Notes: generated by a model from the letters alone, not told the origin. Shown: positions 57,001 to 62,227, counted from the first letter of the stretch. The stretch is 64,000 nucleotides of DNA from Alphaproteobacteria bacterium (GCA_017460085.1 JAFUBQ010000003.1:1-64000), one strand, 5' to 3'. Numbers and translations are program-made.

Positions 57001-57169
57001 TTGTAGCAGTTTGGAAAGGTACCCCGCTCTGATTGATTTCCGTAGCATCTGCAATAGCAGGTGCACCAAATGTTCCGGTCATTATCGCCGCATTTAAAAT
57101 TGCACATTTAATTAAAACTTGTTTGTACCATCTGGTAAGTTGGGTAATCGCTGAACGAGAATACTTCAT
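42065..57169 (-). CDS. Giant TpsA-type filamentous exoprotein (5034 residues)
   Basis: This is the secreted partner of a two-partner system. A long signal sequence (about 1-42, ending AIADA) is followed by a TPS/haemagglutination-activity domain (about 43-300) with the landmark NPNG motif in DVLFANPNGFVVGKTGVF. From about residue 300 to the C-terminus come repeated beta-helix-like units with recurring GAVSIS, AGAAG and AYIKNAxV segments. Predicted helical insertions interrupt it at about residues 1183-1240, 2490-2545 and 3270-3480; the last is coiled-coil-like. The C-terminus is a short lysine-rich tail (about 4985-5034), with no recognised toxin domain or VENN pre-toxin motif. It probably forms a filament for adhesion or contact. 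It precedes tpsB by 26 bases. Confidence 0.93.
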   Translation of the reverse strand: MKYSRSAITQLTRWYKQVLIKCAILNAAIMTGTFGAPAIADATEINQSGVPFQTATTIENNNPHIWNISTTTTNGAGDIGINTFGKFNVSEGDTANLNLINQQNKLVNLVFDSSASQIDGIVNSYKNGQIGGDVLFANPNGFVVGKTGVFNVGSLTMMTPTEDTMKKVFKDNAVVEDNLNALVSFNMGGTDYLLLGGEETEVELNPAEISIDGTINSGTGITIANGGKEININKDAKLNANMDFNVSGGNITATKKTNVTPTSGKRTTQTDVYGRTKTSMEYKLAMDGGNGVAIVSKNQGDNDDYLAAIVNLNGKVDANGSDVIVQSEIYNTGSRSAAEYNKDSKHNVALSKVTVGGEVSGRNVALNARTMATNVNSDIVDAGNDAYNWYSWMDTPANFILSDMIHIADMKSSVEVLEGAKITAQKDLSVNATTDFNASAKSIFENLAFSYADLDVVTEAIVRSGSNIEAENLNVSSVTNVQFTTGAVATNMLEMAFDVFDKSFGHGGAYAISVSLLDVSNRAVIEKEVALNIAKDILIDAEMFRSYDVSTKQGWLPIVDRNFGGASISIAAFIAHTINEAIMESDVEIPGELSVLANYIGRTEESVSASGTQKGAKQGQAAFLGNVYKFFFDMFKMKLGQNISTLYSRSDENFSKIKISGAVGFSLDDVQNNAFIGNKEKNIKPEIKAGNIAVEANLLDNKSLLSVSSGASKGTTSISGAIAVNLKDLSSNANAYGDFEITGNSSDYIAVKNNDYVLLPDGTKRTAENQGDKIHFDYTFSIYEATEDNVTEKEVDGIKKTYIKLPDGTEIEGKIGDKVILPEAGLKISSETVVKHGLSHQTFYSDMGKYLDKLFNVTVNGAVGDIIDKVMGNDPESSIKSINTQDASEYLGATKKAGDIQKSIDDAGNMNFFNAIGSTIGLEYFFTTFANSTAWAASKDQETTGFAGAFAVAINNTVSKAILEDNSNVIFKSQNDNGNTLKVDAYTNNQVWSGAGNVDILNNIDDTMEGFGAADGSAGGASLSFQWLSPETIATVGENVKVTQDNSNYGDVIVKAFDETDDINVAASNGNADETGIAGAISISAIVDGQVKASIESSAEIKARDILVDANKDLTHVNGNLGISISQNSISVGIGVNYAEDEVVSYIAGDVEALNDVIVSSVYDKLFVNGAFNMGIAKSGSDAPKYGNISDEQRRQNLDKATELFNKAEDIKNNSKYFNNFRALWNLRDAHSAFANADYDFTRAANPDKNTATKSGMASVSISDTASRAYIADGAHVLAGRDVKVNATSEDMLINAAIILSVNGKSGMGGALIAQWTQNEVEAYIGNAVVDALRNVDVNANEDIKMFTGSVGVAHGKDKSIAGNISFELQNNEVTAAIKDGAKVNTNTDNEEQSVSVEAGVKSQIIKGVGTVSIQAGGNGGGGAKGGTLDGDIALNKINAYIKDAEVNAGKELNVKATNRTDLITVDAAGAVSTQGSSYSGTLGAYVSINEENAYIEDSQINTTTGRTNKNADVDVVASSTFEDFAVVGTVAYGNQTSADASIRVDGISDEITSYIKNSSIDTSGDVTLDNDSSYEYLSVTAAGAISSGGNAISGAIAIAVNTAVQNNYIEGSTINSNKLTLDSDAVFDTTAVTGVATVSTSGKAIGGSVYAEVIDNDIENYIKNSNVTAQNDIDITSDTDIDSLSVVFAGSGGHGLAASGAVSVVVNSADLNTYILSENADKKVQSTNGKVNVKSNNDVDLETINGAVSISLGEDAAGAAINVVVDSSDTAAGIEGVEVSSKEDVDIEATSDEDIMSISIGGAGGNGITLAGSINTVVMTSDTKAYIKNADVTSSEGDIKVISSGDTEITGGTGSASISLSSMALGASIVTGVIDSEVKAAIENSKAYAGRDVIVSAEANETIGEKKAPFITVAGGFSQGLTVEGVIATMVMSSMADAHIIGTKTINDVAYGVNAGRDVAISANGKDTIFAIDGAVSASTSIGIGATVNTIVIDKDVKAYAQNAKIEATNDIKAQAKETDDFFTTVVAAAGGGTAGAAGAVNTNVITSKLDTGYKDSTLKAGNEISSNAEATANMQTITGSAAGGGTVGVGLSAVNDVIKYTAESKATGVNAEFKELDVKSKADSTYEYTTVSGAAAGTVSVVGVENVNYVNNTIKAYADGVLNGNKAVIDASDKVTFVHPIAGTISVGGTAGVGATVMVNSVTSTIDAYIGGSDIQVSDIDVKAKGEQIYDHIVAAGFAGAGVAGVSGTVLVNDVDTFVHAYISDGAKVKAEDVDIDAQNKITLTSFTGAGAVGGAAAFGASVDVNNFKSTTEAYTGDGVAIEAKNVDIKAKTETNLGKPETENKMIVASGSFGLYAGIAGSVLWSGIENKTVAHIGANNVITLADEGHLNLNATDISKIYESVGGGAGGLVGVGASVGGNEIHNTVLASVGTGTVIEGEKADVNISADSSETVDALGVIVGGGAGALSGGAVYVHIGDKEGNASVNNYDQQSEEERKTLEGAQKQKDDMFKAAEDRNTSANEAYQNAYNDALDRIKNQSKGTRLADKEQISGSLYDVTEREVIGGTDRKGTAAFIDTAADLNVKNLNIAAQNTNDVKLESIGAAAGGAAIGVSVTVAEDKTTTNAFVQNGTKIVADRVEISANSEDKHRLDAYAATGGIIAGNGSVAVLKSDKTTNAYVNDSAIINTINSLNIGAKSHSDNEAYAWSGSFGGVVIGMSIANAKSIGKTRIDFGDNVTLTSENSDIIIKTDTDENTRAEAWAATGGVGGGGAALSTATSGKDNTVNIGKNFSAETTKKLSITSNAVNKADTESNGRAYGGVSAGGANGTSNIDQTSGVNIKDADTAKTIKAASIEISSKAENDAESTVYAGAGAILGISASKAETDIKSTNKSYVGKNYDISAIEGGYSLAADTMNKYKSYVKSDSYGVVTVAIPKIRNTVNSTVTTDSEADVTSKKDIVVKAANEISKASVYGYDLYGGAGGLASGSGGSIKDELTMSTSAKLGGNRARAEGDFENGRVDVSAYNIANINEKADLYAHGGIAGADTDSIVKLTADADVKVTNKDITTKDDHISYVARNDVDIYTKVNVESYGGIAGAGGESNATSSKQTATVTIDEGTKSVSGRDTNISAISNKSLEAYINAETGGLISIVGGKANAHNTDSEAVVTIASGTEIKSFDSMNITAQSSTQKLRAKRDALAYQLGFIPYHGSGNEYTTDNNNSNIVIDGKVESGLGAYKHLVINEDGTYESENDAISVSQEQIGVVTSADLQVDIDSYNESKKNLEKVHTAYIEAKNNQKSNHEADYKKSETAKGQLESQNQNLTTLKDDASELLKNITNALDEATATEDMANIGTDAYAEKYGSIPEVQKLIEAYKNWVSNKNDETGAAFGTAWGELLKKQVALPTEIANYETQIKTNNNTIATHVVTMNTAQNAMDDIDAEVVKTKIEYDAHISALNAKISEIEGQKALAQTEAIPVYSINVGDVFVRSGETNINGATATGNGSITAAGAGSFAIDIENNSVSNVYYNNLIIDRNLKYGINGNVGGNITKNIVNATPYDGPIIKIVNSVDKNDPTINLGTNAGDIVLQGNIENVLGAFDLTNNTGNVFTQGNLTVKDLHMKVPNGAYNQLYINQEQKLGGASGAGAIVAAGDIDIAAKTIDVNGLLQSGTEIKKVEIPEFSVIKKEDGNYYQVMNGVETIMQKGTTDGYYYITLPKVNDNSDINAMQAIKAYFKPTDESNTSNIAGEILLFKANTSGGNITLTGNIISTQNTGKIVLMNGYGHIDVVNNSNYNLVTNSLGADTKMQGKLTINDFKVNTKQEAAYSSSSHDEAVEVKTVPDYSQFNVITQNSLTPEFLAEHADTHTAQVGENGISFTSKGDKNGTWSEGSMSVRNDGATVYSTTYTPGDDAWTMTKEGGSYSYQRYVERSWIVELFCGKKYETVYVNYNPTYEVQQKAIAVNFQGFDKPEINITSKSDVVMNNSISALSGDVNITSQGSIITNSLNNVITANNINLTSNNNIGQVLDEIGTIRPLMIEIVNNGTLTAKAENDVYVRYPYSDISNIDISGKNVQLSSAVGNMDMNGKKLKVSADDLLLNADKVNFDISQAKANGSDLQVGTLSARASDDITFVSDGSFTVKSLISDNKGNINLESKSGSIYAADSTGTYLDEHIYGGDIVLKAVNGEIGTPDKPLTFSNAGIFNVQSNGDIYMKSADTMYVDLISSKEGSLNLNANFGIIASAITDSTRVYNLYAGGDMNLVSTYGNIENMLVNLDGVLSASAGYKGTENVAGWGDVNVSLISEIAPADETGAAIITGTKDLKIGVIQATNNVTINSEKGVKNAFNTSSVSGERIIINAVGDVGEQNSAVNMTANREITVLSKGGSNVYLKTDDAEKGLQISRIDTTNGKDSLGNVELTSAGNITQKAIENHSTSEDNADENITNIKAESIKLTATGKNIGTADRYFVVETTSTDADKGLVYTADKAYIKGVGDVLKVAQGDTTGISDIRTEDIDIIADNITSEDNVLIISNKNITANNIKSDNDTHSTYILVGGDGDVTLSNVTSGTVLVSGQEIALSENLTTDFSVISSMGKTTFDNAEVKRLTDEVAYVALVNVTSADDIIVKDTVIGGDTRLESQKDTSISSLTVDGDFSNTSDNTTVSGKLDVTGDANIDANKNILIADANIGKDLNADAENIKISEMKLEGNINAKVDNLSVNTSNDLHIGNISGNTADYTDNVNIISAENITNGLNTDETNIAVKNADLTAGGSIGEDKALNMKLAEGNKVNITAENVANLKNTGAAANYNNVSADNTIITATNDVNIANLNTDTLALTTQSENVNITGDIKTKGTIDTASKNIVVDNTSLAPYLYSTTQLYLTQKPMHLIVDKSNNIKTESQNVTRHSINTLVNKEAYATSMEGEITLASEVAMKNSYHGKSVIDEADDSLYSNSTVSDYISSVVGSSDYLITDDNGSLINNLNVMDIIRQKTPHKSVNQNFSQDDERKKKSKDKLIKAENIILKNIDVAAILGK

Positions 57170-57218
57170 AGTTTAGTTCCTTTATGTTATTAATTAGATA
57201 ACCTTTAATGTCCGTTAG

Positions 57219-57247
57219 AATGTATCAGAAATAACTTTAACTTGCAA
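57219..57247 (-). promoter_or_regulatory. Probable sigma-70 promoter of the two-partner operon
   Basis: On the minus strand TTGCAA (57242-57247) and TACATT (57219-57224) are 17 bases apart, about 50 bases upstream of the TpsA start, which itself has AAAGGAAC. Inferred from sequence only. Confidence 0.45.
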
Positions 57248-57358
57248 TATTTTTTTTACTTTTCATTAATAATTTTTAATATTTGTTAAAAGTTATCCGT
57301 CTTTCAAGATATGACTATAAATGTTTATCGTTTTCGCGACTTTTTTTGACATCAAGCA

Positions 57359-57514
57359 ATGGCTGAAAAACGTTATATTTCTCTAAAAAACGGATATGGT
57401 ATTATGTGCTTTGTAGAAAATATAGATTTTGACGGCAAAAGCGGTTTTACTTATGCATCTGAGTTTAATAGGCGCTATAGGATTGGCTTCACCGCTGCGT
57501 CGGCTATCAGCTAA
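57359..57514 (+). pseudogene. Possible gene fragment running into the repeat
   Basis: A 51-codon frame starts at an ATG at 57359 (AEKRYISLKNGYGIM) and runs into the first copy of the repeat at 57467, where it ends. There is no Shine-Dalgarno sequence. It may be the 5' remnant of a gene cut by the repeat, or chance. Confidence 0.2.
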
Positions 57515-57639
57515 AGCTGATCGGCATCCTAAAGTCTGCCGGCGCCTCCTTGTCAAACCTACTTCTCATAGATTCGAGACTTCTTACATCACGAATAAAC
57601 AAAAAAAGCAGGAATAAATCCTGCCTTTTTTGTTTTTGG
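57467..57639. repeat. Repeat unit 1 with degenerate tRNA 3'-end sequence and hairpin
   Basis: The unit begins with GGCGCTATAGGATT, a degenerate form of the tRNA(CAU) 3' end. It has an internal hairpin (GCTATCAGCT/AGCTGAT) and ends in a 17-base inverted repeat (16 of 17 paired, centred near 57612) with T-runs on both sides. It is about 80% like unit 2. No protein is supported in it. Confidence 0.75.
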
Positions 57640-57655
57640 TGGGCGCTGTAGGACT
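57635..57655 (-). other. 21-base copy of the tRNA(CAU) 3' end, possible att site
   Basis: The sequence TTTGGTGGGCGCTGTAGGACT is identical to 59650-59670, where it forms the 3' end of an intact tRNA(CAU) gene read on the minus strand. Written in two parts the match is TTTGGTGGGC and GCTGTAGGACT. A displaced tRNA 3' end is the usual trace of site-specific integration, so the DNA between the two copies could be an integrated segment. Confidence 0.5.
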
Positions 57656-57819
57656 GGCTTCGTTTCACTTCGCCGCTGCGTCGGCTATCAGCTAATCGCT
57701 GACCGGCATACTCCCGTCTGCCGGCGCCTCCTTGTCAAACCTACTTCTCGTAGGTTCGAGACTTCTTACATCACGAATAAACATAAAAGGCAGGAACAAA
57801 TCCTGCCTTTTATGTTTAT
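57640..57819. repeat. Repeat unit 2 with exact tRNA 3' end and 19-bp hairpin
   Basis: The unit begins with an exact copy of the tRNA(CAU) 3' end and continues in parallel with unit 1. It ends in a perfect 19-bp inverted repeat (57777-57795 with 57801-57819). Compared with unit 1, one stem base changes together with its partner, so the hairpin shape is kept. It could act as a bidirectional terminator or be part of a mobile repeat. Confidence 0.75.
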
Positions 57820-58047
57820 GGTGGCCCTTATGATACTCAATCATAGAATCAGATACTTTTGCTGCCAGACCATACATACTAAAAGTTTATTTAATTTCAA
57901 TATGTTACAATTTGATGGTATTTTCAAAAGTATTCATCAAAAATACACAACCCCGAACTTGTAAGACGCGAAATGCAAAAAAGTATCTAATTCTCTAAAT
58001 TTAGCACTTAATATCAATATGTTAGGATTCAGTGAAGAGTAACCCCA

Positions 58048-58320
58048 TCAAATAAATGTAATTCTGAAGATTTCCCAAAGCCAAAACACAAAGAAAATTA
58101 AAGCAAAAAAAGCATATTTATTGGAAATATATTTTTGAATTCTTGGTCTATATAGCAATGGAGTTAAAATATATGTCAATACATAGTCAAAACATAAACA
58201 CTCAACCAATGCATGTTCAAATATGTCGATTTTAAGAATAAATGCAGTCAAAAAAGCTACGACTGCTGGAATAACCAACAGACCGGCTATAAATAAAGTT
58301 ATTTTTTTTGCTCTTTCCAT
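58048..58320 (-). CDS. Small membrane protein
   Basis: The 90-residue protein has two membrane segments (about residues 7-32 and 36-57) and a third hydrophobic stretch at the C-terminus (about 69-88). A good AGAGGT lies before the ATG. No family is recognised. It follows the 83-residue gene in the same direction in a stretch bounded by copies of a tRNA 3' end. Confidence 0.5.
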   Translation of the reverse strand: MERAKKITLFIAGLLVIPAVVAFLTAFILKIDIFEHALVECLCFDYVLTYILTPLLYRPRIQKYISNKYAFFALIFFVFWLWEIFRITFI

Positions 58321-58396
58321 TTTATACCTCTGAGATTGATGATAATATTTAAACTGGAGAAAGGCAATATAAATATCACCTTTCTCTATTACATTT

Positions 58397-58648
58397 TTAA
58401 TATTTTCCTGTTTTACGATATTGTTTTACCGCTTTTTGTGCCACTCTTTCACATTGAGATCTGTTACCGGTTGTCCGTAAACAATCTATAAATTCACGCT
58501 CTCCAACATTAAGTGGTTTTGCGCCAAAAGTATTCTGAAATGCTTTCCTATGCATATTATCATATGTATCTGAAGCTTTTTCCAATGCTTTATTTCCGAT
58601 TTTTTTCGCAGCAAATCTTGCTCCTGTTGTTACTATTTTGCTTACCAT
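58397..58648 (-). CDS. Small basic hypothetical protein
   Basis: The 83-residue basic protein is helical with no signal peptide; it ends in QKAVKQYRKTGKY. It has an extremely good ribosome site (AAAGGAGGTGAT, the full anti-16S complement) 7 bases before the ATG. No family is recognised. It lies between the 90- and 173-residue genes, all minus strand. Confidence 0.55.
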   Translation of the reverse strand: MVSKIVTTGARFAAKKIGNKALEKASDTYDNMHRKAFQNTFGAKPLNVGEREFIDCLRTTGNRSQCERVAQKAVKQYRKTGKY

Positions 58649-58740
58649 ATGTAATCACCTCCTTTACAGTATTAATAGTCGTAACAAGGAAAGAATAACA
58701 CGGTATGAAAGGTTTTAAATCTGTTTGCTTGAAAAATGAT

Positions 58741-59262
58741 TCATTTTGCTCGAAAAGTATTTTTTTGTTTTCTAAATTCAGTTATCCAATTTTTTATAGT
58801 TGTTTCCGGTGTTGTCGTTTTAAAACATGGTTTCAAATTGTTAAACTCACCTTGATAAAGCCTATCGACGATATTATTAACGAACTCTTTGATTGTTTTA
58901 TAATGATTATTTTTATTATATTCTTGTAATATAAATTCTTTGAATAATTTATTTTTTTCGCCTTTTGCTAACCCGCCTCTTGCATGTCTTTCTTTTTCCT
59001 GTTTTTGCATTTTTACAGTTGTTCTTTCTTCAATTGTATCTGCCTCATGTATAGCTGCAGAGGTAATACATTGTTGTATTTTTCGAGCTTTATTAGCTAT
59101 TTCCTCTACAAATATTATAATTTCCTCCATTTCTTTTGAGATTTTATAAGTTAAAGGCAGATAATTAAGGTCTTTCTGTTTGTAATGCTCTATGCGCCAA
59201 ATTAATGCACGCTTTTCTTGCTCCGTTAAAATATACTTATCTTTATCTTGATCTAATCTCAT
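58741..59262 (-). CDS. Charged hypothetical protein, possibly DNA-associated
   Basis: The 173-residue protein is helical and rich in Lys and Glu. It has a long charged coil (about residues 45-95) and a C-terminal part (TTPETTIKNWITEFRKQK) that resembles a small DNA-binding or phage-type helical domain. No family is recognised. The ATG has only a weak AGAG before it. It is the first gene of a three-gene minus-strand group within the accessory segment. Confidence 0.5.
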   Translation of the reverse strand: MRLDQDKDKYILTEQEKRALIWRIEHYKQKDLNYLPLTYKISKEMEEIIIFVEEIANKARKIQQCITSAAIHEADTIEERTTVKMQKQEKERHARGGLAKGEKNKLFKEFILQEYNKNNHYKTIKEFVNNIVDRLYQGEFNNLKPCFKTTTPETTIKNWITEFRKQKNTFRAK

Positions 59263-59620
59263 ATTTTTTCTCTATTATATTTCTTATGCGTATAAAAAAT
59301 TTCTACTATTTTTAATATTTAGGTGTTAAAAAGATTAAACGCAATACCACTATTACATTAAGGTACATACATGAAAAGTAAATATTCAACCGCAGAATGG
59401 AATAATTTTTTTGTCAAAGACATCGAAAAATGACTCACTTGGGCATACCAAAAGTATACATTGTAGATAAAATAAGGCGCCAAACCACTTTTTCTTAAAT
59501 AGATACGCGACCATACCAACGCCGAAAATGACCTTAATAAACATTGAGTGTAAACGCCAATATCGCCGGAAAATGGCGCAGATAAAGGGATATGTCAGAT
59601 ACGACAAAATTTAAAACAAA
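59263..59620. other. Non-coding stretch before the tRNA
   Basis: About 360 bases with no supported gene. A frame at 59386-59607 on the minus strand starts with TTG, has no ribosome site and an unusual cysteine/aromatic composition, so it is not called. The segment may contain a decayed gene. Confidence 0.3.
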
Positions 59621-59648
59621 AAAAGGAATGACAAGTATCATTCCTTTT
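59621..59648 (-). terminator. Intrinsic terminator after the tRNA gene
   Basis: An 11-bp stem AAAAGGAATGA/TCATTCCTTTT (59621-59631 with 59638-59648), read on the minus strand, with T-runs, lies just beyond the tRNA 3' end. Confidence 0.75.
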
Positions 59649-59651
59649 ATT

Positions 59652-59728
59652 TGGTGGGCGCTGTAGGACTCGAACCTACGACCAGACCGTTATGAGCGGC
59701 CGGCTCTAACCAACTGAGCTAAGCGCCC
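59652..59728 (-). tRNA. tRNA with CAU anticodon, probably tRNA-Ile2
   Basis: The 77-base gene (CCA encoded) has a fully paired acceptor stem (GGGCGCT with AGCGCCC), a normal D-arm, a 7-base anticodon loop CTCATAA with anticodon CAT, and a T-arm with TTCGAGT. A CAU anticodon means elongator tRNA-Met or tRNA-Ile2 (lysidine). The body (TTAGCTCAGTTGGTTAGAGC, then TGGTCG) resembles bacterial tRNA-Ile2 more than tRNA-Met, so Ile2 is preferred. Its 3' end is copied exactly at 57635 and in degenerate form at 57467. Confidence 0.85.
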
Positions 59729-59847
59729 GCGCTTCAAGTGGTAACATATGCAAAATAAATTCATTAGTCAAGTAAAATATATTAATTCACAACATGTATT
59801 ATTTTTTTGCATTGTTTTCATTGAAAATTTTGCCAGTTCATCATCGC

Positions 59848-60099
59848 TCACAACATTTGTTCATCTAATATATACGGCAAATTTTCGCTATTATACCGCT
59901 GCATAAAAGTATTTGCTTCTTTTTCAGAATTGAACCTATATACCCAATGCTTTTTTTGCAACGAATCTATCAAATATACTTCATAATTCTTTCGTGCAAA
60001 TTGACTATTTGCAATAGAATACAATTCTGCAGCATAATTCGCCGTATAAGACCACCCGATTACTCTCTTTTTGGTGTAAAAATCTATAACTATTCCCAT
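59848..60099 (-). CDS. Small hypothetical protein
   Basis: The 83-residue protein has no signal peptide or membrane segment and looks alpha/beta (MGIVIDFYTKKRVIGWSY then VYLIDSLQKKHWVYRF). A clear AAAGGA lies 8 bases before the ATG. No family is recognised. It lies upstream of the tRNA in minus-strand sense. Confidence 0.5.
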   Translation of the reverse strand: MGIVIDFYTKKRVIGWSYTANYAAELYSIANSQFARKNYEVYLIDSLQKKHWVYRFNSEKEANTFMQRYNSENLPYILDEQML

Positions 60100-60450
60100 T
60101 GTTTTATTCCTTTCTTTTGAACAAACTTCACCCTATGGCATCTTTTGCAATGCCATAAATTAATATTTTGTAATAAATATTGCTAACAAACTTATTTATT
60201 AAACACTCAAAAACCTTTATTCATCTAATATTTAATGATGCTATTACATATATCACAGACCGGTTGTTATGTCAAGCGCAGCTGAAATTCACCATAAAAA
60301 GTTCGGTCGACCGAACTTTTTATTTCCTCATTATAATAAATATTGACAAATATTATAAGAAAACATCAACAACTAAAACCAAATGAATATTTCAAAAAAC
60401 AATAGATATTAGAAATATTATATAAGATAACGCAGGAATTTAAGGCTTTA
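60100..60450. other. Non-coding stretch with a 30-base palindrome
   Basis: About 350 bases without a supported gene. The notable feature is the perfect palindrome at 60294-60323; the rest is AT-rich with no clear motif. Confidence 0.5.
60294..60323. terminator. Perfect 30-base palindrome, probable bidirectional terminator
   Basis: The sequence is its own reverse complement over 30 bases, with core GTTCGGTCGACCGAAC flanked by A5/T5 runs. RNA from either strand would form a hairpin with a U-tail. A protein-binding site is possible because it has no loop. Confidence 0.55.
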
Positions 60451-60735
60451 ATGAACGAAAAAATGTGCAAATACAAAGATTGCAAACAGCGTTTAGTGAT
60501 GAAATTATTGAAGTTTATAGAACTGTTAAAAGGATGTGGATTTGAACTGTTCAGAAAGTTGGGAAGAACGATTGAATGCTGGCAAGAGGAAATAGGACGA
60601 ATGTTTTTATTTACAAGAATAAACGGTATCACAAAAGGTCGACGGAAAGAAAAATGCCCAAAATGTTGTTTTTGTTACTCCGGACAATATTTTTGACAAT
60701 AAACTATAAATCTTCGTTAGGTCTCTTTTGGTACG

Positions 60736-60760
60736 AAAAACTCCCATAAGGGAGTTTTTT
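60736..60760 (-). terminator. Intrinsic terminator downstream of the tRNA-Arg fragment
   Basis: A stem AAAAACTCCC with GGGAGTTTTT around ATAA, read on the minus strand, with T-run, lies just beyond the tRNA-Arg 3' end. This matches a normal tRNA-gene terminator, suggesting that the original tRNA-Arg was transcribed leftward here. Confidence 0.75.
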
Positions 60761-60764
60761 CTAA

Positions 60765-60809
60765 TGGCGCGCCCGGCGGGACTCGAACTCACAACCTTCT
60801 GATCCGTAG
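60765..60809 (-). pseudogene. 3' half of a tRNA-Arg(ACG) gene, probable attL
   Basis: Read on the minus strand, the sequence from anticodon loop CTACGGA through TTCGAGT to CGGGCGC-G-CCA matches the 3' half of tRNA-Arg(ACG). The T-stem has one mismatch. The 5' half is missing: just beyond the loop the sequence differs. An inverted repeat (CCGT-AGCC-ACGG) spans this break. A tyrosine integrase follows 180 bases away. This is the expected left junction of an element integrated in a tRNA gene; the rebuilt tRNA should lie to the right, outside the window. Confidence 0.75.
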
Positions 60810-60941
60810 CCACGGCCAGAGGGTTTTACCGACCGGGATTTCGATGCCATTTTCTGTTAAAAAGTGTTAAAAGTCAATAGATTAATCGAATTTTTTTATA
60901 TTGACAACTTTTACTGAGTTGGATTAAATTTGATCAAAAAC

Positions 60942-60960
60942 GTGTGACCAGCGTGTGACC
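60942..60960 (+). repeat. Short direct repeats upstream of the integrase
   Basis: GTGTGACC occurs twice, 11 bases apart, within 60942-60960. Repeats of this kind near tyrosine-integrase genes are candidate arm-type or regulatory sites. The role is inferred. Confidence 0.35.
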
Positions 60961-60987
60961 GGCACACGAAAATCAGAGGGTTTTAAA

Positions 60988-62142
60988 ATGGCGCAGAATA
61001 CAGTTAAGCTGACAAAAACTTTTATTGCAAGTTTACCGATTCCCAAGAAACGGACCTTTTACCGCGATTCGGTAGAAAATGGTCTGATCTTACAGGTAAC
61101 CCCTGCCGGAAAGAAAAGTTATTACTTATACAAGCGTGTCAATGGCGAACCGATGCGTATATTTTTAGGTGATCTGGAAAAATTACTCACACCGGAAATG
61201 GCACGCGAAGCCGCAGTCAAACTGAAAACGAAACTTAACGAAGGCGAAGAACTTAATTCAAGCAAATATAGAAATAAACTGACTTTGGAGCAGATTTATA
61301 AGGATTTCATGAACGAAAAAGAAGATATTCTGCGTCCGCAAACACTTTATAATTATAAGAACATATGGAAAACCAAATTACAGAAAGTCGCTAGAAAGGC
61401 TGTCAAAGATATATCTTCAGAAGAATTGAAGTCCTTACATAGAAAAATTACTGCCGAACACGGAAGTTATATTGCTAACCACGCTATTGTTTTTGTACGG
61501 ACTTTGATAAATTACGCCATCAAGGAAGGAAAGTATAAGAGCTTAAATCCTGCGGTTGCCGTCAAACTCAACAAACGAGAAGCACGCGTCAGATATTTAA
61601 CCCATGAGGAACTGAAAAGATTTATGGATGTTTTGCTTCAATACGATAATATAACAACGCGCGACGCCATTTTAATGCTGTTATATACGGGAGCACGTAA
61701 GTCAAACGTTTTGACAATGGCATGGGAAGATATAGATATGTCGGCAAAAGTATGGAAAATACCGCAAACCAAAACCGCCGATAATGTAACGGTAGCTCTT
61801 GCAGAACCGGCTATGGATATTTTGAGAGAACGCAAGAAATATGCGGATGATGTATGGGTATTCCCTTCCGAAACATCAAAAACCGGACATTTGACTGATA
61901 TCAAGACGGCTTGGTATGTTTTGATGAAAAAAGCCAATATAAGTAATTTTAGGGTACATGACATGCGCCACACTTTGGCTACATACCTTATCGCCAACGG
62001 CGCCGACGCCTTTATGGTAAAACGTGCCTTAACTCACAAAACCATCCAAAGTACGCAAGTGTACGTCAATTTGGGCGTTGAGCATCTGCGCGATAAATTG
62101 AACGATACCGTCGAAAAGATGATCAAAATCGGCAAAGATTAG
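60988..62142 (+). CDS. Tyrosine-family site-specific integrase
   Basis: This 384-residue integrase has an N-terminal arm-binding domain of the P4-integrase type (about 1-95), a SAM-like core-binding part (about 98-185) and a C-terminal catalytic domain. All key residues are visible: R237 in GARKSN, K262, H324 and R327 in HDMRHT, H350 in LTHKT and the nucleophile Y359 in VYVNL. It catalyses recombination at a tRNA-borne att site, here the tRNA-Arg fragment. The ATG at 60988 is chosen because AGAGGG lies just upstream; the GTG at 60955 would add residues not like the family. Confidence 0.95.
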   Translation: MAQNTVKLTKTFIASLPIPKKRTFYRDSVENGLILQVTPAGKKSYYLYKRVNGEPMRIFLGDLEKLLTPEMAREAAVKLKTKLNEGEELNSSKYRNKLTLEQIYKDFMNEKEDILRPQTLYNYKNIWKTKLQKVARKAVKDISSEELKSLHRKITAEHGSYIANHAIVFVRTLINYAIKEGKYKSLNPAVAVKLNKREARVRYLTHEELKRFMDVLLQYDNITTRDAILMLLYTGARKSNVLTMAWEDIDMSAKVWKIPQTKTADNVTVALAEPAMDILRERKKYADDVWVFPSETSKTGHLTDIKTAWYVLMKKANISNFRVHDMRHTLATYLIANGADAFMVKRALTHKTIQSTQVYVNLGVEHLRDKLNDTVEKMIKIGKD

Positions 62143-62227
62143 GTTTATTTTCATTATTTGTTTATTAGTATAACTACGATTTAACTAATTAAAATAAACT
62201 TTACATAGATTTATAAGGAGCACCGCC

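Noticed and set aside
42065..57169. Many plus-strand frames inside the giant exoprotein gene
   Set aside because: They are the antisense of repetitive Ala/Gly/Val/Asn-rich coding sequence and lack ribosome sites.
57467..57819. CRISPR-like reading of the repeat pair
   Set aside because: Only two long, unequal units with tRNA-derived ends and no spacer pattern.
59386..59607. 73-residue minus-strand frame before the tRNA
   Set aside because: TTG start, no ribosome site and an unusual composition; could be a gene relic but is not supported.
60451..60696. 81-residue Cys/Lys-rich plus-strand frame
   Set aside because: No ribosome site, no recognised domain, and it runs towards the tRNA fragment; probably chance.
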